A stretch of 64,000 nucleotides of DNA from Berberis thunbergii (taxonomy: Eukaryota > Streptophyta > Magnoliopsida > Ranunculales > Berberidaceae): contig QNQO01006979.1 in the NCBI GenBank assembly GCA_003290165.1, positions 496,001 through 560,000 of the forward strand. Reading direction: 5' to 3'. Positions 16,128-27,673 of the stretch are shown here, piece after piece. Under the pieces are notes generated by a model. It saw nothing but the letters and a program-made list of their open reading frames with translations, was not told where the DNA came from and did no database searches. Both the position numbers and the translations under genes were made by a program. Numbering within the stretch: position 1 is the stretch's first letter; each line of letters starts with the position of its first letter.

Positions 16128-16307
16128 GAGAGTAGAGTGTTTCCCCTATCGCAGGCTTTGAGAGTAGTTCTGGAGCCATGTATGTTTTCAGGCTCTGAAA
16201 GGCTTGTTTGCACTCTTCGTTCGAAGAAAATCTTTTGCTCCCTTTTTGTATCTTAAAGAATAGGAGACATTTGTCGAACGACTTTGATATGAATATGTTG
16301 AGTGCTG

Positions 16308-16827
16308 CTACCCTCCAGTCAGACTCTGAACGTCTCTGATATTGGCTGGAACTTTCACACCGAGAAGGGCATAAATCTGTTTTGAGTCGGCCTCGTTTCC
16401 TCTTTTGTTCACTATATAGCCTAGGAATTTCCCAGATTCGATTTCGAACGTGCATTTTTGTGGGTTGAGCTTCATCCGGTATTTCCTGAGTTGGTTGAAT
16501 GCTGCAGCGAGATCTTGTATGTGGTTAGGGTTGCCGAGGCTCTTGACCAACATGTCGTCTATGTATACTTCCATGTTTATTCCGATCTATCTGTTATTTG
16601 AACATTCGGTTGACCGGTCATTGGTACGTAGCGCCCACACTCTTTAAGTCGAATGACATCACCCTATAACAATATATTCCCCTTTCCGTTACGAAAGAAG
16701 TTTTATCTTGATCTGGGGGTGCATCAATATTTGATTGTAGTATGAATATGCATTCATAAAGCTGAGTAAGTTGTGCCTGAAAGTGACGTCCACGATCTGA
16801 TCGATGCGGGGGAGTGGGACATGTCAT
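16308..16827 (-). pseudogene. Tat-like element reverse transcriptase
   Basis: The frame at 16827-16618 holds DKTSFVTERGIYCYRVMSFD and the frame at 16574-16308 starts MEVYIDDMLVKS, continuing LRKYRMKLNPQKCTFEIESG and KFLGYIVNKRG. YIDD is the catalytic box of gypsy-type RT, and FLG(Y/H)IV is the next conserved block. Frames are interrupted between the two parts. Confidence 0.88.
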
Positions 16828-17510
16828 TGAGGCAGACTTTGTTTAGGTCAGTGTAGTCTATACATACTCTCCATTTCCCATTTTTCTTTTTTACAAAAAT
16901 AATGTTCGCCAGCTAGTCAGAGTATCTTGCTTCATTTATCATGCCCGTGTTGAGTAGACGTTGTACCTTTTCGTTTATGACCGCGTTCCTTTCGGGGGCT
17001 ACGTGCCTTTTCCTCGAGGAGTATACTTCTTGGCGATGGGTGATTATCGATGGATCGATCCCCACCATGTCCCACATGGTCCAAGCGAAGATGTCCTAAT
17101 TACGTTGTAGCAGCTCCGTGAGTTGCTTACCAATTCTTTGTTCAAGTGGGAACCGATCTGGATGGTTTTGCTGTTGTGAGGGCTATCAAGGTAGACCGTA
17201 ATGATTTCTTTCTTTGGTTGTCCGACATTGGGCCTGCCCCGAGGGCTTACTGGTGCCTCGTTCACTTGGGTCGGTTGTTCTATTCCTATACTTTAGGTTG
17301 AACAGAGGGTCATCTTAGCCATTGGGCTAGCAGTTGATTGAGAATCGCCAGGTGGCGAGGTCGTCATGTACTAGTGGTCGCCTCTCAATGTACCGACTGC
17401 TCGGTTCGTTGGATACTTGACGCACTGGTGTAGGGTGGAGATCACTGCTTCCATCTGATGTATCCAAGATATCCCTAGGACCGCATTATATGCCGAAGGC
17501 GCGTCGATCA

Positions 17511-17753
17511 CTATGAACTCTTAAAACAAGGTTTTTTGAGCTGACTGCTCTCCGTTGTTGTAGTCAGTTGTTTCTTTCCCACAGGGAACCATCTTACACC
17601 GCTAAAGTCGATCACCAGACGACCATCAGGGGTCAACGCTGTCTTTTCTAGTTGCATGTTGCGAAACGTACGGGGAAACATGACGTTCATAGAGCTATCT
17701 GTGTCTACTAAGGACCTCCTTATCTCCCAGCCCGCCAGAGAAATTGTTACCAC
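17511..17753 (-). pseudogene. Tat-like element aspartic protease fragment
   Basis: The frame reads SLAGWEIRRSLVDTDSSMNV, then MFPRTFRNMQ. VDTDSSMNVMF stands where retrotransposon proteases have VD(T/S)G(A/S)S, so the catalytic glycine is replaced by Asp. It lies between gag and RT as expected. Confidence 0.7.
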
Positions 17754-18021
17754 TAGGGTGTTATTGTGCGGAAGTTGTATGTCCTGGAGGTTTTTTTCGT
17801 AAAAACTAGCGGCACGGAGGGGCCTTGCTTTAGATCATGCGGTATCCGTTGTTATCACGTATCGATTGGATCCTCACACCTCGTAGAGCCCTCTTCCTAT
17901 ATCTGTTGGATAGTTCGGACTCGGAATGGGCATCATGTAGCATGCATATTTTGTTGACCGATTGCTCTTAGGATTCAGTTTCTCTTTGTGCTGCCCGTTT
18001 TTCTCCTAGGGCGACGAAACT

Positions 18022-18240
18022 CTATGCTTCCTTCGTCAGGACTGTCATGCTTGTCGGAGGGTCCAGTATCAGAAAGTTGTAGAACTTTCCTTTCCGCAGT
18101 TCGCTAATGAAAGCTGAGATGGTCGTTGTGTCGTTGCACATGAGGACCGTGGTTAACTCACTGTTAAAGCGGGCTAAATACGCCTTTAGTGTCTCGTTAG
18201 GCCTTTGCTTCATTAATGTGAGCGTTTTGATCATTGACAA
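18022..18240 (-). pseudogene. Tat-like element gag fragment
   Basis: The frame holds LMKQRPNETLKAYLARFNSE, then NDTTTISAFISELRKGKFYN and DPPTSMTVL. This is the pattern of the plant retrotransposon gag capsid domain. It is the most 5' coding block, next to the 5' LTR and primer binding site. Confidence 0.8.
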
Positions 18241-18460
18241 AATCTAATGTACAAAAAGAGATCGCACTCCGACTTGGGGTTCATTGGTGATGTCGCTCTT
18301 CCAGAAGCGCCAACTTGATGTTTGTGCATTAATCACGTTATCGAGGGTGGTGAAGCAGTGCCAGGCTGATCGGCCGACACTTTTCCTTCTCGCGTGGACT
18401 AGTCACCATCTATCTGTTTCGAAGGGAGATGGTGTTAGTGAAAAATTAGGAACTTTGTTG

Positions 18461-18478
18461 TCCCCACAGACAGCGCCA
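18461..18478 (-). other. Primer binding site of the Tat-like element
   Basis: On the minus strand TGGCGCTGTCTGTGGGGA follows a few bases inside the 5' LTR end. Its TGGCGC start is typical of tRNA-primed plant gypsy elements. The priming tRNA was not assigned. Confidence 0.6.
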
Positions 18479-18481
18479 AAC

Positions 18482-19160
18482 TGATGTAGTAAATTTTCGC
18501 TCCCTACTTTGACCTAATCTCGCTAACTTGCACAAGTAACGCACGTGAGCCACGAACCACCGTTGTGGTGGCCGATGGCACTCCGATGCTAAAGTCAAGC
18601 AGGGATCTAAGGAAGGCATCATGTTGTAAACATGGAATTTGTAGCGTACCTTAGCTGACCAACCCCATGTCTTATTTATAGTGCAGGAGTCCTGGTTCTA
18701 CCAGGCCATCTTAGGCATAGTTTAGGAATGAGATATTCATGGAAATACTTCTCTAATTAGGATTCGTGTTATAGGAGAGAAGTTACCTGTTAGCCCTGTG
18801 TTCCTAGATACGTGAAAGATAGTTTCCATTCCAAGAGCAATTTGTAGAAAGTAGTTTATCTATGTAGAATGTACTCTGGTATTTGCTTTTTAGTTGGAAG
18901 CAAAGAGCCGTTGTAGTTGCCCGTCTGAAGCTGATCATCAAGATACTTTCCTTAGTAGGACTTACGAGTATTAAGGATAGTTGTGAGACTTGAGGACCTA
19001 GCATGCTGTAAGAGTTCGCGTCCATCTTACGGACTGAGCTAGGCGGGTTTGAAACCGCTTGGGCCGGATCAACGTTGGGCTGACGCCGGGGCTCATATTT
19101 TCTCGATATCATCATGACACGTGTATGACTCAGGGATGTGACCGTTTTTATGTATCATCA
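18482..19160 (-). repeat. 5' LTR of the Tat-like element
   Basis: This is the partner of 10503-11180, with the same outer end TGATGATACATAAAAA on the minus strand at 19160. Many substitutions and small indels separate the two copies, pointing to an old insertion. Confidence 0.88.
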
Positions 19161-19422
19161 ACATCTTGTAGTGCTTAACATAACAACACCCATGCCTTGT
19201 GAAATGGAAAAAAGGAAAATAAAAATATACTAGATAAAAACTTGCAATCAACATACTTTAAACCAAAAGTATTACACTAATAATTAAATTTAAATAACTA
19301 ATAAGCAATTCGAATAAATAGAAATACGTACAAGAAAGAAATGTGCATTCAAAACTTAAATGACAAAAATATAGATACCATATTACTTATCAAGATTCAA
19401 GAAAGCCTTTGATTACCTCAAC
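19161..19422. other. Spacer between the Tat-like element and the next hAT
   Basis: AT-rich DNA without gene features. It ends in the hAT target duplication ACCTCAAC (19415-19422). Confidence 0.5.
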
Positions 19423-19569
19423 TAGGGTTTGGCGTCCTATCCCGCATTCTTGATCCCGTCCTGATATTTTTAGGTCATTTTGGGATTGATCAATCACATC
19501 TCGATTCCGTCCATCCTGATCTAGCTAGAATGGGATGAGATCAGGATGAAGATTTTCAATCCCGCCCAT

Positions 19570-21122
19570 TGATATTCACATAATTATTAAATAAAATATC
19601 CTATAATCTATATGTTAGTGTTTCAAATATTATATTTTATTCTAATTATTTTGTTTTCATGTTTTTTACAGAAAATTGAGCTTAAACGATGAAATCGCCT
19701 TAACGCAACGAGTTTGGAAGACCTAGCCCAAAGTGGTGTGGACGGTGAAGTCAATAATAGAGCCCAAGCCCAAAAGTTGATCTAAAAACCTAAACCCAAC
19801 CTAACCAGGAAAAAGAAAACCCTATTTAGACTCCCCAGCCATTAATACCACCTAATCACGCCCACCCTACCGGCGATTCTCTCTCAATAGAAGGACCGGC
19901 AGCCACCCAACCTCGTCACCTTCTCCAAACCTCCACCCCCTGTTTTTTTTTTCCTACAGCCACTGAAACATACACGTTCCCTCGCCGGTAATCTTTCTCG
20001 CTCGCTAGAAGGACCGCCAACCACCTCCTCGCAACCAATCACCATCTCATGCCCTACTTCCTTTTCTTCTTCATCAGACACCGCCCTTCACACTCTCTGT
20101 TTCATCTCATCTCTCATTTTCGTCCACTTTGTCTCTCTCTTGTTCAGCCAAGGCAACCAATAACAGCAGGTGGAGGAACATAACAACATACAATACCACC
20201 GCAAACCATTGTTCATCCCAGCTCCATCTTCTTCATGACCTCTCTATTTCTCCCTCACGAAATCATCCTCCCCCCTCTCTCCCTGCTCCCTCTCATTTGT
20301 TTCTCTCGCTATCAATCCCCACCACGACATCATCTCTGCTCCCTCCACACAAGCCTCGTTCTCCCTCCCTAACGCAAAAACATAGCCAACCTCCGTCTAG
20401 CAAGCACATCACCACCTCCACCATCTCTTCGCTATCTCTTTCTTTCACACGTTCTCTCATCCCATCTCTCCCTTAACCTCTCTTTCTTGCAGGTAATGAT
20501 CACGATCAGAGAACGTAGAAAGAGCTTTGCGAGGAAGAAGTTGTTTCTGGCGGCAAATAATAGTTTTGTGAAAAATGGTTATTTGCATCCAATTGCTTTC
20601 TTCAGTACCACCACAATGCACTTGCAACCTTTCGTGACGTGTGTTCGTGCAGGACTTGATGAATTTCACCCATGCAGTTGCCACAACCACCACCAGCATG
20701 ATCCTCTAGACCCTGAGCCGAGGCGAAGATGAAACCACAAGGGGTTCCTAGAATTTGTCGCGTTTGAATTATTGTTTATATATGCTTCGATGTTAGATAC
20801 AATTGATTTCTGAATATTAAGAATTTTCTTTCACCGATTGTATCCGGTATAACATCTAGACTAGTTGGTAGTTAGAGTCTTCTTTGTTGATATTTGAAGT
20901 CTATTTTGATTAATCAAGTTAAACCTATGATTGTGTGTGCCATAAAAAGACATGCAATGCCAGGGGTTTAGGCATTTGCTAAAATTAATTGTGAATGTGA
21001 ATTAATCCTTAGATTAGTTGTAGTGATTATCGAAAACAATAATTTAGGTTACACAAGTCTCGAAGAACCTGTGGTGGATTCGATGTTTCGGTCTACTCCC
21101 TTGTCATCTTATAAATTTAATT
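19570..21122 (+). repeat. 5' LTR of the Athila-like element (terminal part missing)
   Basis: It matches 27674-29990 of the 3' LTR apart from the hAT inserted there. It stops at ATAAATTTAA just before the primer binding site. The last 200 bp or so of the 3' LTR (about 29990-30201), including GTGCACTTGCGGTATAACA, are absent here. Confidence 0.8.
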
Positions 21123-21124
21123 TT

Positions 21125-21142
21125 TGGCGTCGTTGCTGGGGA
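21125..21142 (+). other. Primer binding site of the Athila-like element
   Basis: TGGCGTCGTTGCTGGGGA lies right behind the 5' LTR. It differs slightly from the TGGCGCCGTTGCCGGGGA sites usual in plant gypsy elements. The second Athila-like element has GGCGTCGTTGCC at the same place (about 53410-53431, minus strand). Confidence 0.75.
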
Positions 21143-22175
21143 TTGTAATGGTACAATCGAAATCTAGGTTTTGTTTTTACTAGTTTATTGATTAGGTATA
21201 ATTTTCTTTATTTAGGAACAATGTTAGGAGTTGTTTTCTTATTTGTTTTATTTGCTTGAGTTTGCAGGTGATCGCACATATAGGAGCTCAAGTGGGAATG
21301 AAGTGAAAAGTAGATGTCGCGAAACACAAACAGAAAGGAAAACAATAGCAAAACAAAGGAATAAAAATAAAATAAATACATATATATTGCATTGTGAATT
21401 TTCCTTTTTAGATTGCGATTCGCGAGGAAACTCTCAAAAGTCAATGAGCTGTCAGGTGGACAGTGCTTTTGATCGACAACAACTCGACTTCTAGCTGGCG
21501 TCACAAGCAACCTGAAAGAGGTTCATGCTAGAGGTAACTTCTACCCACTACATCTGCACGCGGTTTATGTGTGATCACTTGTGTTTTGGTTGTTTTAAGT
21601 AGCATTGCATGCAAAATTTGAATAGTGGAAGGATTGATTTGCAACTTTTGTGTCCACTCTTGCGGATAGGTTAACCACCATCTATTTTAGGCTTAGGAAC
21701 CTAAGTCTTCACTGTGTCAAATTTGTAGCAAGATAATTGTCTAGGACATATTTGATGCTCATAGGGACCCTCTTAGGAAGTTTGACAACTTAAAGTGGTC
21801 AAGTGAATGAACATATCCTATCTGGGAACAGTTCTTGAACTGGCATTTCACTTTGAGCAATGGAAAAAGAGGTAGGAGCAATTTTGTAGCGGCGGATTGA
21901 TAAGAATTACCATGTCCCTCCTACGGTTAGGTAAATTGAATTGAATTTCAACCCTGCATTAGTAACAAAGCTCTAGGGTCGTTTGCCATTCATTTTGTTT
22001 ACACATCATATAGGTGTCATTTAGGGTTTTGTTGTTTTATTTTTTTTTAGAGTTAGGTCATCTTCCAATAGAGGTTAGGCGTGCATAAAAAAAATAATAA
22101 AAAGAAATATATATATATATATATATATACCTTGTTTAGGAGTGTTGACTTTTAAACTTCGGTGTCCATTAGTTT

Positions 22176-23324
22176 ATGCGTACCTGGGTAAGTGATTCTA
22201 ATAGTAGGCTTGTTCGACAAGACTCCGAGGAGTTATTTGAAGTATCCATCACCTATTTAGGTTCATCCTCCTTTTTTACCGAGACTAGTGAGATGGCTGA
22301 GGAGAAGGCCTTTAAGGATTACTTCTCCCTTCTTTTTAGTAGTACTCCATCTTGCATTGTCTTACATGAGATAACTGCAAATAGTTTTGAACTCAAACCA
22401 TCTATTAATCATTTGTTGCCCTCTTTTTACGGTTTTGAGAAAGAAGACCCTTATCTTCATGTCAAAGAATTTCTTGACATCTGCACTACTCTGAAGTACT
22501 AAAACTTTTCTGATGATTTGGTCCGACTTAGGTTGTTTCCCTTTTATCTGAAAGATAAGGCAAAATCGTGGTTAAATTCATTAAAACGTGGGATGTGTTG
22601 TCAAGAAAGTTCTTGTCTAAGTAACGAATGCCCTCCGACGAGAGTTATCTAATTTTCAACAAAATTATGGTGAACATTTCTATGAATGTTGAGAAAGGTT
22701 CAATGAACTCATTTTCAGGTGTCCCCATCACGGATTTGAGAAGTGGTGGCTAGTTCAATACTTCCAAGACGGTTTAACCCCTCAGAACCGTCGTATGATT
22801 GATGCCACTAGTAGTGGGTGACTAATAAAGATGAGCGTCAATGAGATATGGGCGTTCTTTGAAACGCTTTCCGAAAATTCTCATCAATGAGATTATTCGA
22901 GAAAGGAGTCTGATAGGCGTAAGGGCGGTATGTATGGAGTTAGACATTTGTTCACCCTCCTTATGCCTCAAAGTTAGAGACAACTGTTATGACTATGGCT
23001 CAAAAGATAGATGCACTTTTGAATTTGACTCAACCAACACCTCCTACAAATGCTTCACATGACGTATGTGCTGAATGTTTGAGTCCTAGTCATTCAATAG
23101 CTAATTGTGACTTGCAAAACAATTATCCTGCATACTATGTTGAGCAAGTCAATTCTTTTAATGTTATGCGACGACTTCGTAATAATTCACAACCTAACTA
23201 TTACAATCCAAGATTCACCCAGCATTTAAATCTCTCTTGGGCCCATATCCCACACCAAGGGGGACCTGTTGTTGTCTCCCAATCTCCTCAAGCCCCTAAC
23301 CCTATTAGGCCTCACTTTAACTAA
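22176..23324 (+). pseudogene. Athila-like gag with zinc knuckle
   Basis: The frame from 22176 reads FELKPSINHLLPSFYGFEKE then DPYLHVKEFLDIC, the start of the Athila gag capsid domain. A stop follows at 22500, after which the same frame continues NFSDDLVRLRLFPFYLKDKA. Further frames follow to 23324 and include CAECLSPSHSIANC, a CX2CX4HX4C zinc knuckle, and then YPAYYVEQVNSFNVMRR. Several stops and shifts break it. The equivalent C-terminal part is present in the second element at 51775-52107. Confidence 0.8.
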
Positions 23325-24082
23325 GGTCCTTCATCCAATACATCCAATCTAGAGGAAACGGTTAATCGTGTTATGAAGCGCACAAAGAGTACACTTGAGC
23401 AACATTCTAAGGATATATCAGAGTTGAAAGCCACGACTCAACACCAATCTCAAGCCATCAATAGACTTGAGATAGCTGTGAGTAAGATTGCTCAGTCATT
23501 GTCTGGGAGAGAGCCAGGAAGATTTCCTAGTTAATCTGTTCCAAACCCAAAGGATCAGTTCGCAGTTGGTAGTACATCTGAGTCATGCCATGAAGATGTC
23601 CAATCTATTACTACCATTAGGAATGGAAAACAGATTGACAATCGGATACAAGTGCCCGATTTGAGTGTCGTTGCATTTCTGTCTAAGTCAAAGCATGATG
23701 CATCTTCGTCTGAAAAGGAGGATGATAAAGCGTCACCTTCTAAAGATGCTCCTCTGAACTCTGACCCCACTAAGGCATCCTATTTGCCTAGGGCACAATT
23801 TCCATCACGGTTAGCTACGGCAAAGAAATGAACAAATGCTAATAATGTAATGGAAATTTTCAAACAAGTTGACATTAATATTTCATTGCTCGAAGTTATT
23901 ATTAAGAAAGTTCCTACCTATGCCGAGTTTTTTGAGGATCATTGCAAATAGAATCGAAAGCTACATGTGCAAAAGAGAGTCTTCCTCGCTGAGCAAGTAA
24001 GCTGAATTATTCAACACAGAACCCAACCTAAGCATAGGGATCTTGGGTGCCTGACTATTTCTTATGTTATCGGTGATCTCAT

Positions 24083-24427
24083 TTGTTGGATTTGGGGGCG
24101 TGTGTTACTTTGTTGTCATATTCTGTTTATGAGCAATTAGGCCTCGGTGGGCTAAAACCGATTAAAGTAACACTACAATTGGCAGATAGGTCAATTAGAG
24201 TTTCTCGCAGAGTTATAGAGGATGTGATCATTAAGGTTGAAAATTTTTATTTTCCTATAGATTTCATAGTCCTTGATACACAACCTGTTTACAATCCCTC
24301 CAATCATATTCCAGCTATTTTGGGTCGCCCATTTTTTGCTACATCTAATGCTATTATTAACTGTAGGAATGGAATAATGAAACTATCATTTGGTAACATG
24401 ACGTCGAACTCAATGTTTTTAATGTAA
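24083..24427 (+). pseudogene. Athila-like aspartic protease domain
   Basis: The frame starts MLDLGACVTLLSYSVYEQLG and continues LKPIKVTLQLADRSIRV, FPIDFIVLDTQPV and PAILGRPFFATSNAIINC. This is the retropepsin of Athila elements, with D-L-G-A in place of D-S-G-A. The domain is open for 114 codons and nearly complete. It follows gag and precedes the linker frame at 24484. Confidence 0.85.
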
Positions 24428-24483
24428 GCCAACAACCTCCTGAGTCCGAGGATGTTTGTGAAGTTAACATGATTGAGTGTTAG

Positions 24484-25343
24484 GTGGAGAATTCATTCTT
24501 GCAGTCTGCATTAGATGATCCCTTAGCGGCATGTTTGACTTACTTCGGTTTAGACTTCGATATTGATGATTCCATTAGGGAAGTGAATGTTTTGCTTGAT
24601 TTGGCCCCTATTATGGATTCGGGTTACACATGGAAGCCTAAAGTGGTACTCCTTCCACTCAGTGAGTCAAAACTGACTTCTTCTATTGAGACTATTGTGT
24701 TTTTTGACCCATTCCCTTACCTACCTTTTCATGACATATGCCTTCCTAGTGACTCTTGCATGAAGTCAGATTCCCCATATTCTTTGGAGTCCTGCCTCGA
24801 CTATTTTCATGATACGAATGATCCCATAATTCAAGAAATGGTCTGGTCGTTATCGGAAGACGCATCTAAGGAGAGGCTACATCCCATGGGTAGTGTTGAT
24901 TTCAGGTTTGGGGTGTTATTGAGTTGTCCAACTCATCATCTTTGTGCAATTCATTTTGTTATGATATGCCTGTAGCAGCCGATATATCTATAGACATACC
25001 TCTTTGCATCCCTTTCACATCAATTGACTCTACTTATGTGGATCCCTTGTTTTTAAGGGATGATTTTAGTTTTGACCATTTTATTGTACAACACATTCAA
25101 TCTTCTGATTTGACAACTGACATAGGATGTCCATTTTTAGGAGTAGGCAAGAGTCATTTACTGGATATCACTGTTTGTGACATATTTCTATTACAGATCC
25201 CTATGACTTCTCTACGACTGCGAGTTCATTTACATTTTCTCTATGATTTTGCATGGCGTCTTCATAGTTATAGGGGTGTGTTAGTTTATGTTGTGTCGCT
25301 TGTGGTTGTTAATATTTGTTGGATCAATCCTCAACTTTTTTAG
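24484..25343 (+). pseudogene. Residual Athila-like frame after protease, lacking RT and integrase
   Basis: Two overlapping frames (24484-24975, 24924-25343) encode DPLAACLTYFGLDFDIDDSI and REVNVLLDLAP, then DICLPSDSCMKSDSPYSLES, then DPLFLRDDFSFDHFIVQHIQ and SSDLTTDIGCPF. The first part matches the segment that precedes RT in Athila pol. The rest is unassigned. The same blocks occur in the second element (50597-51504, minus). The shared C-terminal part SSDL follows directly where RT would start, so a deletion in a common ancestor is likely. Confidence 0.65.
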
Positions 25344-27673
25344 GTTGTTGCTATATGATCCAGTCAACATCATAGACTAAGTGTCTAGGTTTAGGGTTGT
25401 GTTCACTATGTTCTTCCTCGTCATTTCATGGTACATCATCTATGAGGAAGAATATGCGTCAAGATGACGACGTTAAACCAAACACTCCTGAGAGACAACT
25501 CAACTTTAGTTGTGTCATTATGGTTAGCCTCGATTGATTTTCAAGTTCTTTCTAGTTGCAATCCACTCATACTTGTTAACTCCATAACAATTTTGATTTA
25601 CAATTGATGCATATATTCTTCTTCGTTTGTACATTCTTTTGTGTCATGTATGTGTTTTTATCAATTTTTCATGATAAGTCCACAGTTCTTATGTTTGTGA
25701 GCTTTCATTGGTGGATCATTTCGTCGAAATTGGTAAAACCTTCAGCATGGTAATATCACTTTAACCCTCATTTTTTTTCCTGCATTTGCTATGATCATTA
25801 TTTTTATACATTGAGGACGATGTTTGGTTTAGGTTTGGGGGTGGGGTTTATGAGTTTTTATGCATTTTTCATGAAATTTTGAACTGAAATGTATTTCACA
25901 ACTCTATTGATTAACTACTGTATTCTATTCAAACTCCACTGAGTACATAAATGATTATGATTGTGTGAAAAAAAATTCGATTTGAAAATGCATTCAAAAT
26001 CTGAGTTCTTTTCAAATGAATAGAACGTGCTTTTAAATTTGAGAAATACATGCTATCACTTGTCACATTGATATATTAATTGGAAAACATAAAGTTTGAT
26101 ATTATCTTCAAGTTAAATATATTTGATGACATTTTTCAACTCGACTATTTTTGCACTAAAGCCTAGTTAGCATAATTTGAAGTTGATGAGTAAGATATTA
26201 ACTAGAAAGCCTTAGAATAATAGTGCATACTTAACCCTTGTGAGTTTTGAGACATTCTATTTTTCTTGAGGGTTGTTAAATAAACTATAACTTTTCTTGA
26301 TCTGCATTATCTCATTGATGATCTCATTATTCTTGTTTCTTTTATTGATTGCTTTGAGAATGATATTAATATTGAATTATTACACTATAGTTTCTTGGTT
26401 TATTTGGTTGAGATGTCATAATACCGACTAGAGCTTAGAAAATGATATAGGCATTTTTTTTTCTGAACCGTTCTTTAGCCTTTTAGCCTACCCAATAATG
26501 CAGAGCTGTTTGCAACCCTTTGAGCATTTGAATACATTTTCTTTGCTAACCCCATCTCCATTACCCACTCCAATTATGGAGTAATACCCCATGTTATTTT
26601 TATCCTTACCCAATTTCTCTGATAATGTGTATGGTTGATATATTTTTGGAATGAGCAAATAGAAATAGCTGAAACTAAATATTCCATTAATCCTCAAGAC
26701 TGAAATGTTTCATTGTGTAGAAGGGGAAATCATGTCATTGATTTTATAAGAAAAAAACAAAGAAAAAAAATTGATGCTTTGAAAAGAAAAGAAAATATGA
26801 TGAAGAATTGATAGATAAAGTTTATTCTTCGGCGCCCATGAGTTTATTAAAGAGTGTATTCATTCTCAGAAAATTTTTTATACCCTTTTTCATTATTGTT
26901 AGTCATAATCTTAGCTATGAGTGTATTCATCATAGTTTATTAACCGGACCTTTACTTATGTGGAGATTGAATAGATGTGGAGATTGAATAGACAAGAACT
27001 ATGATGTTTGATTCAACATTATCAAAGTAATTGATATTCTTATCCATGAGATCATATTCATTTCATTATTTGAAAAGTCTGTTTTTCATGATAATTATAT
27101 GTGAGATGTTTGTGTTTCCATAATTTATTTTTTCTTCACATATAAACTGAGTGATAAATAACCAATCTCTAAGTGATTCATTTATGAGTGACAAGCGAGA
27201 TTTGTAGTCGAAACATACTTTTTAAAGGTGATCTAGTAGTATATTTACTATGAAATGGAGAATTATGTTGATAAGGCCATGCACACACACACACACACTT
27301 CGAGTTGAGAATGAATGATGAAATTTATTTAACCTTTGGATAAGATTAAATCATTGTTAAACTCTTTGATATATTACTCTGAAACTGCTAGTTGTTTTCT
27401 GAAAATTTTGGCATTTAGATTATTGCCCAGAGGATAATAAATGGAGTGACCAAGTAACCATGTCTTTGAAATTGATTGAGTCAGTAATGTTTGTGGGTAA
27501 CTTTTCTGAAAACCTTCACGAGACTATAACTCGTCCACTAGAGGTAATCTAGGGGTTCAAAGCCTTGTTGCACGTTTAAGATAAGTGCAACCGATGATTC
27601 CTGTGAAAGTGAGTTTGAATTTTATTTTTCTTATTTTGCTCGAGGACTAGCAAAATATAGGTTTGGGGGTATT
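25344..27673 (+). other. 3' non-coding region of the Athila-like element
   Basis: AT-rich DNA between the last frame and the 3' LTR, without open frames of note. It includes a short (AC)n run at about 27280-27298 and ends with the purine-rich tract before 27674. Confidence 0.6.

Larger units (their letters stand above)
10503..19160 (-). mobile_element. Ty3/gypsy LTR retrotransposon, Tat-like lineage, degenerate
   Basis: Two LTRs of about 680 bp (10503-11180 and 18482-19160) bound an internal region read on the minus strand in the order gag, protease, RT, RNase H, integrase. This is Ty3/gypsy order. The LTRs are colinear but clearly diverged and all frames are broken, so the insertion is old. 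Behind the integrase lie an arrayed repeat (13467-14662) and an ORF in the opposite direction (11257-13232), both described features of Tat/Retand elements. No 5-bp target duplication could be matched (ATTAT versus ACATC), which suggests decay or recombination. Confidence 0.88.

Noticed and set aside
20129..20476. 115-codon Ser/Pro-rich frame, and its counterpart at 28283-28735
   Set aside because: Both lie at the same place in the two LTRs of the Athila-like element and are of low complexity, so they are LTR sequence.
27280..27300. CRISPR-like or regulatory role for short (AC)n and (GA)n runs
   Set aside because: Simple repeats without spacer structure; CRISPR arrays are not expected in a plant nuclear genome.
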